DNA of 64,000 nt from CALMEC01 sp964628685 (GTDB taxonomy: Bacteria; Actinomycetota; Thermoleophilia; Miltoncostaeales; Miltoncostaeaceae). This document shows, one piece after another, positions 24,918-33,568 of this stretch (its first letter is position 1; each line of letters starts with the position of its first letter). The stretch is taken from contig CAZVNM010000008.1 of NCBI GenBank assembly GCA_964628685.1, forward strand, positions 23,385-87,384. Reading direction: 5' to 3'. The notes beneath the pieces were generated by a model that saw only the letters and a list, made by a program, of their open reading frames with translations, ran no database searches and was not told the origin of the DNA. Position numbers and translations under genes: made by a program.

Positions 24918-26759
24918 TCAGGCGGCCCGGGCGAGCGGACCGTCGGCCTGCACCAGGGCGTCGTATCGGCCGCCCGCTGTCCGCAGGTCCGCGTGCGTGC
25001 CCCGTTCGACGATGCGCCCGTCGTGCAGGACGGCGATTTGGTCGGCGCCGGCGACGGTGCTCAGCCGATGGGCGATCGTGATGGTCGTGCGCCCGGCGGC
25101 CAGGGCGTCGAGGGCCGTCTGCAGGCCGCGCTCGGTCCTGGTGTCGAGGGCGCTGGTGGCCTCGTCCAGGATGAGGATGCGCGGATCGCGCAGGAGGGTG
25201 CGCGCGATCACCAGCCGCTGCTTCTCGCCACCCGAGAACCGGTGTCCACGCGCGCCCACCACGGTGTCAAGACCCTCCGGCAGCCGCTCCACCAGGTCGG
25301 CCACCTGCGCCGTGCGAAGGGCCTCCCACAGGGCGTCCTCGGTCGCATCGGGCCGGGCGAGGAGGAGGTTCTCGCGGATCGACGCGTGCATCAGGTGGGG
25401 TTCCTGGCTCACGACGCCCACGACCTGCGTGATCGTCGCCTCGTCCAGATCGCGCAGGTCGTGCCCGTCGATGGTCACCCGACCGCGATCGGGATCCCGC
25501 AGACGTGAGATGAGGGAGACGAGCGTGCTCTTGCCCGATCCGGTGCGCCCGACGAGCGCCAGACTCGTGCCGGCCGGCACCGTCAGGTCGAGGCCCGCGA
25601 GCGCGGGGGAGTCCGACCCCTCGTAGGTGACGTGCACGTCCTCCAGCCGGACCTCGCCCCGAACGGTGGCGAGGTCGAGGGTGACGGGGTGGACCGGCGG
25701 CGGCACGTCGACGACGAGGTCCAGGTAGCCGAAGATGCGGCTGAAGAGCGCCATCGACGAGATCCACTGGGCGCCCAGGTTCAGAAGCCCCATGATGGGC
25801 CGGAAGATCGTCGCCTGAAGCGTCGTGAACGCGACCAGCGTCCCGATCGTCATGCCACCGCTCGTCGCCGGGAACCCCGCGGCCAGATAGATGAGCGCCG
25901 GGATGGCGGCGAAGATGATCTGCATCGTCGACATGCGCCACCGTCCGGCCAGCTGACTGCGAAGCTCAAGGTCTGCCAGCCGCTCCGAGCTCGCGGTGAA
26001 CGCGTCGGCCCGCGCACCTCCGGCCCCCAGGGTCTTGGTGAGAAGGGCGCCGCTCACCGAGAGCCCCTCCTCCACGTGACCGTGGAGGGTGGCGAGCTCG
26101 CGCTGCCTGGCCGCGGTGAGCTCGCGGCGTATGATTGCGACCCGCCGTGTGAGCCACACCGCCGGCGGGATGACCGCCAGCGACAGCAGGGAGAGGCGCG
26201 GCGAGAGCGCCACCATGGCGACCGCCGTGGCGACGGTGGTGGTGACGTTGGCGGCGACCGACGTCGCGGTGCTCGTCACCACCGACTGCATGCCGGAGAT
26301 GTCGTGGGTGAGACGGCTCTGCACCTCGCCGCCGCGCACGCGCGTGAAGAACGCCATGGACTGTGCCTGCAGGTGGCGGAAGACCCGGGTGCGAAGCGCG
26401 TGCATGACGTCCTGGCCGAGCGCGGTCGCGAGCCACGTCTGCACCACGCCGAGGATCGCGGTCACGACGGCCACCGCGACCATCCCGGCGACCAGCCGTA
26501 CGAGAAGGCCGGTGTCGCGTCCCGGCAGGGCGTCGTCGATCACGCCCCGCAGCAGGAACGGCTGCGCCATTGCGATGAGCGACGTCGCCGCGATGATCGC
26601 CGCGACCACGATCATGCGTGCCCGGTGCGGCCGGAAGAGGCGGCCGACCCGGCCGATGGAGACCGGGCTCTCTGCGAGCTGCCTGCGATCGGCGGGATCG
26701 ACGCGTCCCGGTCGGTTGCGATGTGGTCCCTGGTCGTCGCGGCCCATGTATCCGTCCAT
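24918..26759 (-). CDS. ABC exporter, fused membrane and ATPase domains
   Basis: 613 residues. An N-terminal six-helix exporter domain covers about residues 40-340. The ATPase domain follows: Walker A 'LVGRTGSGKSTLVSL', signature 'FSGGEKQRL', Walker B 'ILILDEATSALD', and H-loop 'TIAHRL'. This is the half-transporter type that dimerises to export lipids, drugs or peptides. A divergent MarR regulator starts 80 bases away, with repeated operator-like sites between the two, so drug or lipid export under MarR repression is the natural reading. The start ATG 26759 gives a charged 40-residue leader before the first helix. Confidence 0.92.
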   Translation of the reverse strand: MDGYMGRDDQGPHRNRPGRVDPADRRQLAESPVSIGRVGRLFRPHRARMIVVAAIIAATSLIAMAQPFLLRGVIDDALPGRDTGLLVRLVAGMVAVAVVTAILGVVQTWLATALGQDVMHALRTRVFRHLQAQSMAFFTRVRGGEVQSRLTHDISGMQSVVTSTATSVAANVTTTVATAVAMVALSPRLSLLSLAVIPPAVWLTRRVAIIRRELTAARQRELATLHGHVEEGLSVSGALLTKTLGAGGARADAFTASSERLADLELRSQLAGRWRMSTMQIIFAAIPALIYLAAGFPATSGGMTIGTLVAFTTLQATIFRPIMGLLNLGAQWISSMALFSRIFGYLDLVVDVPPPVHPVTLDLATVRGEVRLEDVHVTYEGSDSPALAGLDLTVPAGTSLALVGRTGSGKSTLVSLISRLRDPDRGRVTIDGHDLRDLDEATITQVVGVVSQEPHLMHASIRENLLLARPDATEDALWEALRTAQVADLVERLPEGLDTVVGARGHRFSGGEKQRLVIARTLLRDPRILILDEATSALDTRTERGLQTALDALAAGRTTITIAHRLSTVAGADQIAVLHDGRIVERGTHADLRTAGGRYDALVQADGPLARAA

Positions 26760-26790
26760 GCCGCCCCCTCCCGTCGAGATGTCAGATGGG

Positions 26791-26817
26791 GAGGTTACCT
26801 CATTATATGGTTACCTC
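26791..26817. promoter_or_regulatory. Paired GGTTACCTC sites between ABC exporter and MarR gene
   Basis: Two direct copies of GGTTACCTC, starting at 26793 and 26809 (16 bases apart). Each is nearly palindromic (AGGTTACCT read against AGGTAACCT). They enclose the only A/T-rich stretch, ATTATAT, which could be the shared -10 region. A MarR-family operator is the likely identity; this is inferred, not shown. Confidence 0.6.
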
Positions 26818-26839
26818 GCAAGTCGGGTATGATCGTGCG

Positions 26840-27304
26840 ATGGACGACGCGGCACGATCCGACGCCGAACCCACCCTGGAGGAGGCGCTCTTGGGGGCGG
26901 CCCGCGGCCTGCGGCGCCGGTGGATGGCGGACCTCGCCCCCATGGCGATCGCACCCCATCAGGCGCGCGTGCTCCGCGTGATCGGCCGCCGGGAACCGGT
27001 GCGGCCCGGCCAGGTGGCCGAGCGTCTGCGCATCGCGGCGCGGTCGGTCACCGAGGTGGTCGATGCGCTGGTGGAGCGCGGGCTCGTCGTCCGCGGACCC
27101 GATCCCGACGATCGCCGGGCGACCGCCCTGCGTCTCACACCGGAAGGCCGTCGGCTGGTGGACGAGGTGTCCGAACGCCGGCGGGTCGCGGCGGACCGGT
27201 ACTTCGACCGGCTGAACGCGCAGGAGCGACGCACGCTCGCGCGGCTGCTCGCCCGGCTGGACGACGATCGGACGACGTGCGATCCGCGCCGCACGGGGTT
27301 GTGA
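26840..27304 (+). CDS. MarR-family transcriptional regulator
   Basis: 154 residues with the MarR winged-helix: 'APHQARVLRVIGRREPVRPGQVAERLRIAARSVTEVVDAL' (recognition helix), then wing 'GLVVRGPDPDDRRATALRLTPEGRRLV' with the signature DPDDRR. It presumably represses the divergent ABC exporter and itself until a ligand binds. The site pair lies about 20-50 bases upstream of its start. Confidence 0.92.
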   Translation: MDDAARSDAEPTLEEALLGAARGLRRRWMADLAPMAIAPHQARVLRVIGRREPVRPGQVAERLRIAARSVTEVVDALVERGLVVRGPDPDDRRATALRLTPEGRRLVDEVSERRRVAADRYFDRLNAQERRTLARLLARLDDDRTTCDPRRTGL

Positions 27305-27371
27305 CCGCCCCGTCCGCCTGATCGGGATGTCGACATCGACGTGCGCCGAATGTGATCCGGACGCAGAGACG

Positions 27372-27411
27372 GATGCGGCCCGATGACCGTTCCCCGGTCC
27401 CGGGCCGCATC
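27372..27411 (+). terminator. Hairpin after MarR gene
   Basis: GATGCGGCCCG and CGGGCCGCATC form an 11-bp perfect stem around about 18 bases. The loop contains a further GG-CC pairing. It is the likely terminator of the marR-like gene. Confidence 0.72.
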
Positions 27412-27913
27412 ACTCGCTCTCAGCTGTGGCCGCCGGCCCCTCGTCGGGCGCCGGCGCGCCGATGCTCATCGCAGGTCACAGGCGGCCCCTTTCCGCACGC
27501 CCCGTCCCACCCGGGACGGCCATCCGGCGGCAGGTCGTCGCTTCCGTTGGGTGCACCGTCGCGGGTGGACGCCCTCCCGCCAGAACCGCCGAGGCCCGTG
27601 GCGCACATGCGCCGTGGTGTGCCGGGCCACGATCAATGGCTCCGAATGCGACACCTGGGACCAAGCCTGCGACGGACGCGTTCACGCTCCACCTTCGCTT
27701 CGCTGATGCCACGATCCACGCGGGTGCGGGATCGCTCGATGCACGTCCAGTCTGCTCCCGGTGCCGGCGAAAATCAAGCGACGCGCGATTCGCGACGCGC
27801 GGGGTCGTGATGACCTCACCGCTCGCGGTGGAGACGTCGCGCGCGCGTGATGTGTCGGTCACGAGGCCTGCGTGGAACGCGCCGCGCCGCGGGGCGGCCC
27901 CACCCCCGACGTT
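27412..27913. other. Intergenic stretch, nothing recognised
   Basis: About 500 bases between the MarR terminator and the ClpP stop. Overlapping open frames run on both strands, but they are proline- and arginine-rich with no homology, consistent with GC-driven chance. No repeat, RNA or conserved gene was seen. Confidence 0.5.
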
Positions 27914-28525
27914 CTAGCCGGCCGGCGCCGCGATGCTCGAACCGGCGGTCTCGATGACCCGGTCGATGAGGCCGTAGTCGGCGGCCTCCTGCGCGGTGAA
28001 GAAGCGGTCACGCTCGGAGTCGCCGTGGATCTGCTCCGGGGTCTTGCCGGTGTGCTCGGCCAGGATCTCGTCCAGCCGCGCCCGGATGCTGAGGGCCTCG
28101 CGGGCGTGGATCTCGATGTCGGTCGCCTGTCCCGAGAACCCGCCCGAAACCTGGTGGATGAGGATGCGGGAGTTGGGCAGCGCCATCCGCTTGCCCTTGG
28201 CGCCGCCGGCGAGGAGCAGCGCGCCCATGCTCATCGCGATGCCGACGCAGATGGTCTGCACGTCGGGCTTCACGAACTGCATGGTGTCGTAGATCGCAAG
28301 ACCCGCGTACACCGACCCGCCGGGCGAGTTGATGTAGATCGAGATCTCCTTGTCCGGGTCGTCGCTCGCCAGGTGCAGGAGCTGGGCGACCACCAGGTTG
28401 GCGATCTGATCGTCGATCGGCGTGCCGAGGAAGATGATGCGCTCGTTGAGCAGGCGCGAATAGATGTCGAAGGAGCGCTCGCCGCGCGAGCTCTGCTCGA
28501 TGACCATCGGGATGAGTGGGCTCAC
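27914..28525 (-). CDS. clpP: ATP-dependent Clp protease proteolytic subunit
   Basis: 203 residues from GTG 28525, with AGGAG eight bases upstream. The catalytic Ser in 'GIAMSMGALLLAGG', His in 'SRILIHQVSGG' and Asp in 'TGKTPEQIHGDSERDR' are all in place. The N-terminal 'RGERSFDIYSRLLNERIIFLG' is the gated axial loop. With a Clp ATPase it forms the main ATP-driven protease of the cell. No clpX or clpC gene is next to it. Confidence 0.97.
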   Translation of the reverse strand: MSPLIPMVIEQSSRGERSFDIYSRLLNERIIFLGTPIDDQIANLVVAQLLHLASDDPDKEISIYINSPGGSVYAGLAIYDTMQFVKPDVQTICVGIAMSMGALLLAGGAKGKRMALPNSRILIHQVSGGFSGQATDIEIHAREALSIRARLDEILAEHTGKTPEQIHGDSERDRFFTAQEAADYGLIDRVIETAGSSIAAPAG

Positions 28526-28610
28526 GCTGTGCTCCTCGCTCCTGTCGCGCCCGGATCGGCACGCCTGCGACAGGGTACCGGGGGTCCGTCCCCGATGGCC
28601 CGCCGCCGGG

Positions 28611-29030
28611 TCAGCGGCGCCCGGCCGCGAGCACCCGGCGGGTGAACTCAACGAACGCCGCCACCACCGTCGCGCCGATGAACGGCACCAGGACGATGAC
28701 CACCCCGGTGCGCCCGCCGGTCGAGACGAGCACCGCCAGGACCGTGAACGTGATCGCCCACACGAGCAGGGCGCGACCCGCCGGCGAGAGTCCGCGGCCA
28801 CGGCGCCGTCCGCCGCGCCAGATGTCGGCCACCACCACGACGATGAGCGCGAGCACGCTCGCCATCGCGAAGCCCGCGAGGAGGGGGATGCCCGTCCACT
28901 CCTCGTTGAACAGCGCCAGGAGGACGAGCCACGTGGGGACGCCCACGAGGATCCAGCGCCATACGCGCCGCGTGAGGGCGTCGATCGCGTCCCAGTCGTC
29001 CTCGGGTGGCTGTGGGCGCCCGGCGGTCAC
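28611..29030 (-). CDS. Four-helix membrane protein
   Basis: 139 residues from GTG 29030. Four hydrophobic helices are evident: 'WILVGVPTWLVLLALF', 'GIPLLAGFAMASVLALIVVVVADIW', 'ALLVWAITFTVLAVLV' and 'VVIVLVPFIGATVVAAFVEF'. A short basic loop lies between helices 2 and 3. No family is recognised. It is upstream of clpP on the same strand, about 85 bases away. Confidence 0.65.
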   Translation of the reverse strand: MTAGRPQPPEDDWDAIDALTRRVWRWILVGVPTWLVLLALFNEEWTGIPLLAGFAMASVLALIVVVVADIWRGGRRRGRGLSPAGRALLVWAITFTVLAVLVSTGGRTGVVIVLVPFIGATVVAAFVEFTRRVLAAGRR

Positions 29031-29258
29031 AGCCGGTGAGCGTAGCTGAGCGGACCGTGCGGATGGCGGGCCCGCGGGGCGGGGCGCCGCCGCGCTCCCG
29101 GAGACGATGTGTTCGTCGGCTCCACGGCATTCGGAGCGATGATCGTGATGTCCGGCGGGCCACGGGGCACCGGCGATCCGGGACATGGCGTCCGCCGGGG
29201 TTCCGCCGGTCGTGCGCGACATCGTAGGATCCACGACGTCACCCGGCGGGAGGAAACC

Positions 29259-30125
29259 ATGGGCAAGGACGAGGGCAAGCGCAAGCGCAGGAAGGGCGAC
29301 CTGACCGACGTGGTCATGTCCCTGGCGGCGATCCAGCCGGCCGGCGACGGATCGAAGTCGTCCAAGGGCAAGGCCGGGCGCAAGACGGCCATCGGCGTCG
29401 ACATCGGCGGCTCGGGCATCAAGGGCGCACCGGTCGACCTGAAGCGCGGCGAGTTCGTCGTCGAGCGCATGAAGATCGCCACACCACAGCCGGCGACCCC
29501 CAAGGCCATCGCCCCCATCGTCGCTCAGATCGTCGCGCAGGCCGGTGACGGGCCGGTGGGGGTCACCTTCCCGGCGGTCATGCATCACGGCGTCGCCCTC
29601 ACCGCGGCCAACGTCGACGCCAGCTGGGTCGGCACCGATGTGGCGGCGCTCATGGAGAAGGCGGTCGGACGACCCGTGCTGGTGCTGAACGACGCCGATG
29701 CGGCCGGTGTGGCCGAGGTCCGCTTCGGCGCGGCCAGGGACGTGCCGGGGGTCGTCCTCATGACCACGCTCGGCACCGGCATCGGTTCGGCGCTCTTCAT
29801 CGATGGTCGCCTCGTGCCCAACACCGAGCTGGGGCACCTCGAGATCGACGGGCACGTGGCCGAGCGCCGTGCCGCGGCGGCCGTCCGCGACGACGAGGGA
29901 CTCAGCTGGGAGGAGTGGGCGAAGCGGCTGCAGCGCTACTACACGCACGTCGAGCGGCTCTTCACCCCCGATCTGATCGTGGTGGGCGGCGGGGTCAGCC
30001 GGCAGAGCGAGAAGTTCCTGCCGCTCCTCGATCTGCGCACCCGGATCGTCCCGGCCGAGCTGCGCAACACGGCCGGCATCGTGGGGGCCGCGTGGCTCGC
30101 GGCGCGCGCGGCCAAGGGCGCCTGA
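29259..30125 (+). CDS. ppgK: Polyphosphate glucokinase (ROK family)
   Basis: 288 residues. 'TAIGVDIGGSGIKGAPVDLKRG' is the ATP/polyphosphate-binding ROK opening seen in PpgK. 'VLNDADAAGVAEVRFGAARDVPGVVLMTTLGTGIGSALFIDG' holds the catalytic Asp and glucose-binding residues, and 'NTELGHLEIDG' follows the ROK pattern. PpgK phosphorylates glucose using polyphosphate or ATP. Oddities: a 40-residue lysine-rich N-terminal extension ('GKDEGKRKRRKGDL', 'SSKGKAGRK') precedes the domain and may bind polyphosphate. Only 2 bases separate its stop from the convergent CNNM gene. Confidence 0.92.
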   Translation: MGKDEGKRKRRKGDLTDVVMSLAAIQPAGDGSKSSKGKAGRKTAIGVDIGGSGIKGAPVDLKRGEFVVERMKIATPQPATPKAIAPIVAQIVAQAGDGPVGVTFPAVMHHGVALTAANVDASWVGTDVAALMEKAVGRPVLVLNDADAAGVAEVRFGAARDVPGVVLMTTLGTGIGSALFIDGRLVPNTELGHLEIDGHVAERRAAAAVRDDEGLSWEEWAKRLQRYYTHVERLFTPDLIVVGGGVSRQSEKFLPLLDLRTRIVPAELRNTAGIVGAAWLAARAAKGA

Positions 30126-30127
30126 CC

Positions 30128-31171
30128 TCAGGTCGGGCGCACCACCCCGGCGCTCTCGTCCCACAGGGTGACCCGGGGGAGGAGGCTCGGCAGGATGTCG
30201 GTCAGCGTCACCACCTGGGGCTGCGCACCCGACTCCCCCGTCACGAGGACCAGCTGGTTGCGGGTCTCGCGCATCCGCGCCAGGGCCTGGTGGAGCGGGG
30301 TCTTTGCGTTCATCGCGAGCACCGGGCGCGAGTAGGGTGCGGCCGGGGCGTCGGGCAGCGGGTTGGTGAGGGTGTCCCGCACGTGGATCACGCCGCTGAT
30401 GGCGTCGTCGTCGCGCAGGAGCACCCGCATGTGGCCGGTCCTGCGCGTGGCCTCCTGCACGTCGGCGACGGTGGCGTCGCCCGGGACCGACGTGATGCCC
30501 GTGCGTTCGGCCACCAGGTCGCCCAGGGTCAGCTGGTCCATGACGAGCGCACGCGAGATGGACGCGCGGTAGCCGGCCTCCAGGGCGCCGACGTTGGCCG
30601 AGTGCTCGACGAGCGCCGACAGGGTCGCCGGGTCACCGCCCACCGGCAGCTCGGCGATCGGTTCGACGCCCATCATCCGAAGCAACCGGTTGGCCGCCTC
30701 GTTCAGCAGGTACAGCAGCGGTCGTGTGAAGCGCATGAACGCCCGCATCGGGAGTGCCAGGACCGTCGCGACGAACTCGGGGTGGGCGATGGCCCACGAC
30801 TTGGGCGCCATCTCCCCGATCACCAGGTGCAGGAACGTCACGATGAGAAGCGCGAGGACGAAGGCGATGACGCTTGCGGTGTTGTCGCCGAGCCCCACGG
30901 ATTCGAGCATGGGGGTGAGGGCGTGGTGCACCGCCGGTTTGGTGATCGCGCCGAGTGCGAGCGTGCACACGGTGATGCCCAGCTGGGCGCCCGCGAGCAG
31001 CAGGGTGAGCTCGGCCGAGCTGCGCAGCGCGGCCCGGGCGGCGCGCGACCGGCGCGCGTCCTCCTCCAGCCGGTGACGGCGCGCCGCGATCAGGGCGAAC
31101 TCGGTGGCGACGAAGAACGCGCTCAGCACGATGATGCCGGCGGAGACGACCACGACCATGAGCGGGCTCAT
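30128..31171 (-). CDS. CNNM/CorC-type protein (DUF21 + CBS), second of pair
   Basis: 347 residues. The N-terminal membrane domain ('VVSAGIIVLSAFFVATEFALIAARRHRL', then more hydrophobic stretches) is the DUF21/CNNM domain of Mg2+/Co2+ efflux-type proteins. A CBS pair covers about residues 190-330 ('VAERTGITSVPGDATVADVQEATRR'). There is no C-terminal CorC_HlyC domain, so it is shorter than its partner. Its ATG overlaps the stop of the upstream gene by 4 bases (31168-31171). It was probably formed by duplication, and the two proteins may act together. Confidence 0.87.
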   Translation of the reverse strand: MSPLMVVVVSAGIIVLSAFFVATEFALIAARRHRLEEDARRSRAARAALRSSAELTLLLAGAQLGITVCTLALGAITKPAVHHALTPMLESVGLGDNTASVIAFVLALLIVTFLHLVIGEMAPKSWAIAHPEFVATVLALPMRAFMRFTRPLLYLLNEAANRLLRMMGVEPIAELPVGGDPATLSALVEHSANVGALEAGYRASISRALVMDQLTLGDLVAERTGITSVPGDATVADVQEATRRTGHMRVLLRDDDAISGVIHVRDTLTNPLPDAPAAPYSRPVLAMNAKTPLHQALARMRETRNQLVLVTGESGAQPQVVTLTDILPSLLPRVTLWDESAGVVRPT

Positions 31172-32544
31172 GCGGCGTCCCCCCGCGTCGGTCCCTCGTC
31201 GTTGTCGGGCAGCGTCAGACGCAGCTTGGACGGCACGTAGTGCTCGACCTTCAGCACCTCCGCGCGCAGATACTTGGTGAGCGGCTCGTCCTCGTCCATC
31301 AGGTCCGCGGCGTCCAGCGGCAGCGGCACGTCCACGACGGTGCCCGGCTGGGGCAGATGACCGTACGCGTCGATGACGAGGCCGGCGATCGTCTCGTAGT
31401 CGCCGCGGGGCAGATCGACCAGGAGCGCGCGCTCCACCTCGTCCACGTGCACGTCGCCGGCCATGATCCAGATGCCGTCGTCCAGCTGTTCGTCGAGCGG
31501 CAGGCGGGGATCGTGCTCGTCGGTGATCTCGCCCACGATCTCCTCGGCCAGGTCCTCGAAGGTGACGATGCCGGTGAACCCGCCGTACTCGTCCACCACG
31601 CAGGCCATCTGCGCCCGGGCCTCGTCCATCGCGCGCAGGACGTCGGGCAGGTCCATCAGCGCCGGCACCACGAGCGCCTCCCGCGCCAGCTCGGTCACCG
31701 GGGTGTGCTCACCCCGGCCGTTGGGTCGGTGGCTGAGGATGTCGACCAGATGGACCACGCCGAGGATCCGCTCCTGCTCGTCCAGGATGGGGTAGCGGGT
31801 GTGGCCGGTCGACATGAGGTCGCGCACCTCGCCGATGGTGGCGGTCTCGCGCACGACGTCCACGCGGGAGCGCGGCATCATCGCGTGCTCCACGTCCCGG
31901 CGGGGGAAGTCGATGATGCGGTCGAGCATCGTCGAGAGCTCCGGGGACAGGTCGCCGCGGTCGCGCGACTCCTCCACCACGTGCTCCAGGTCGAGGGCGG
32001 TGGCGGAGTGCTCCACGTCGTGCACCGGCTCGATGCCCAGGAGACGCAGGAGGAGCTCGGCCGCCTTGTCGAACACCCAGATGAGCGGGCCGAACACGGT
32101 GAGGAAGATCCGCGTGGACCGCGACAGCGCACCCGAGACCTGATCGGCGCGGGCGATGGCGTAGTTCTTGGGGAAGAGCTCGCCGAAGAGCATCTGGATC
32201 ATCGTGGAGAAGGTGAGCGCGATGATCCCGCCGATCGCGAGCGCCAGCCCGCGCGACATCCAGCCGGCGTCGGTCATCGTCGTCGCGAGGGCCTTGCCGA
32301 TCAGCGGCTCGGCCACGTAACCGACGAGGAGCCCCGTGACGGTGATGCCCAGCTGCGCGCCGCTCAGCATGAACGACGTGCGTCGCGTGATGTCGAGGGT
32401 GCGTCCCGCCGCCGCGTCGCCCGCCGCGGCACGCGCCGCCAGACGGGAGCGGTCGACGGCCATGTAGGCGAACTCCTGCGCGACGAAGTAACCCGTCGCA
32501 GCGGTGATCAGGAGGACGACGCCGGCACCGACGATCAGTGACAC
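31168..32544 (-). CDS. CNNM/CorC-type protein (DUF21 + CBS + CorC_HlyC)
   Basis: 458 residues. The DUF21 domain covers about residues 1-200. A CBS pair follows around 'MMPRSRVDVVRETATIGEVRDLMSTGHTRYPILDEQERILGVVHLVDIL'. The CorC_HlyC domain at the end contains 'LLVDLPRGDYETIAGLVIDAYGHLPQPGTVVDV'. Proteins of this kind influence Mg2+/Co2+ movement; older annotations call them hemolysins. The gene is translationally coupled to the shorter paralogue downstream. Confidence 0.88.
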   Translation of the reverse strand: MSLIVGAGVVLLITAATGYFVAQEFAYMAVDRSRLAARAAAGDAAAGRTLDITRRTSFMLSGAQLGITVTGLLVGYVAEPLIGKALATTMTDAGWMSRGLALAIGGIIALTFSTMIQMLFGELFPKNYAIARADQVSGALSRSTRIFLTVFGPLIWVFDKAAELLLRLLGIEPVHDVEHSATALDLEHVVEESRDRGDLSPELSTMLDRIIDFPRRDVEHAMMPRSRVDVVRETATIGEVRDLMSTGHTRYPILDEQERILGVVHLVDILSHRPNGRGEHTPVTELAREALVVPALMDLPDVLRAMDEARAQMACVVDEYGGFTGIVTFEDLAEEIVGEITDEHDPRLPLDEQLDDGIWIMAGDVHVDEVERALLVDLPRGDYETIAGLVIDAYGHLPQPGTVVDVPLPLDAADLMDEDEPLTKYLRAEVLKVEHYVPSKLRLTLPDNDEGPTRGDAA

Positions 32545-32796
32545 GGCCGTGCTCAGGCTCGACCCCCCGACGTGTCGGAAACGGGTCGGCCGCCGCTACT
32601 CGGAGGTTCGTCGTCCATCATCTCGTGAGGGTGGTCGGTCGCCGCGACACGGCCGGTAGGATCGCATAATCCGCGGACACCCTCATGAGGCACGGTTGGG
32701 GCGCATGGCGAGACCCGCGGCGAGGCCCGTGACCGCCCCGGTCCCAACCGGTGCCCGGCCGGCGGCGCCGCCCAATCAGCCCGTGAACGAAAGCGT

Positions 32797-33525
32797 GTGA
32801 CCACGGTGGACCTCGGTCGGTTTCGCACCCATCTGCAGGAGTTCGGCGCCGCGACGGTCGCGGTCGCGGCGGGTCGTCGGGCGGGGCGCGACCTGGCCCA
32901 TCGCGTGCGCGGCTGGACCGGTCGACCCCCGCGCACCGTCACCTACGGTGGCAGGACCCACCCCGAGTTCCACCATCCGGACGGTCGCACCTGGCTCACC
33001 GAGCGGGCGGTGGAGGTGGCCGTCGCGCGCGCGTTCCTCGACCGGGCGCCGCTCGGGGCGCGTGTCCTCGAGGTGGGCAACGTCCTCGGCCGGTACGGGG
33101 GGACCGGGCACCTGGTCATCGACCGGTACGAGCGGGCGCCCGGCGTTCTGAACGTGGACGCCGCCGACTACGCAGCACCCGAGCTCGCCTTCGACGCGAT
33201 CGTGTCGGTCTCGACGCTCGAACACGTGGGCTGGGACGAGCCGGAGCGCGACCTCGGGAAGGCCGAGCGCACCATCGCACACCTGCGGCGGCTCCTTGCA
33301 CCCGGCGGCCGCATGCTCGTGACGATCCCGTTGGGCTACCACCCGGCGCTCGACACCTGGATCCTGGGCGGGGCCCACGACGCCGACCACGCCGAGATCG
33401 TGCGGCGGGCGCGGGGCGGGGGATGGGAGCCGGTGGGCGTGGCGGACCTCGGAAAGCCGCGCTACGAGTTCGATGCGCGGACCGCCCGGGCGGTGTGGAT
33501 CGCCGAGTTCACCCCGGTCGCGTGA
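32797..33525 (+). CDS. SAM-dependent methyltransferase (class I-like)
   Basis: 242 residues from GTG 32797; GTG 32806 is also possible. 'ARVLEVGNVLGRYGGTGHLVIDRYE' is a degenerate SAM motif I, and 'FDAIVSVSTLEHVGWDE' is a motif IV/EH-type. 'LLAPGGRMLVTIPLGYHPALD' follows as motif VI-like. The loop insertion in motif I ('GNVLGRYGGTGH') is unusual; a sugar or lipid acceptor is possible. It lies 43 bases upstream of the minus-strand DUF1015 stop, on the opposite strand. Confidence 0.75.
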   Translation: MTTVDLGRFRTHLQEFGAATVAVAAGRRAGRDLAHRVRGWTGRPPRTVTYGGRTHPEFHHPDGRTWLTERAVEVAVARAFLDRAPLGARVLEVGNVLGRYGGTGHLVIDRYERAPGVLNVDAADYAAPELAFDAIVSVSTLEHVGWDEPERDLGKAERTIAHLRRLLAPGGRMLVTIPLGYHPALDTWILGGAHDADHAEIVRRARGGGWEPVGVADLGKPRYEFDARTARAVWIAEFTPVA

Positions 33526-33568
33526 GGACACCGCGGGCCGACCCGGCCCGCACGCCGGCGGTGACCGG

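Noticed and set aside
27352..27810. 152-codon plus-strand frame between the MarR gene and clpP
   Set aside because: Very high Arg/Pro/Ser content; overlaps alternatives in other frames; no homology.
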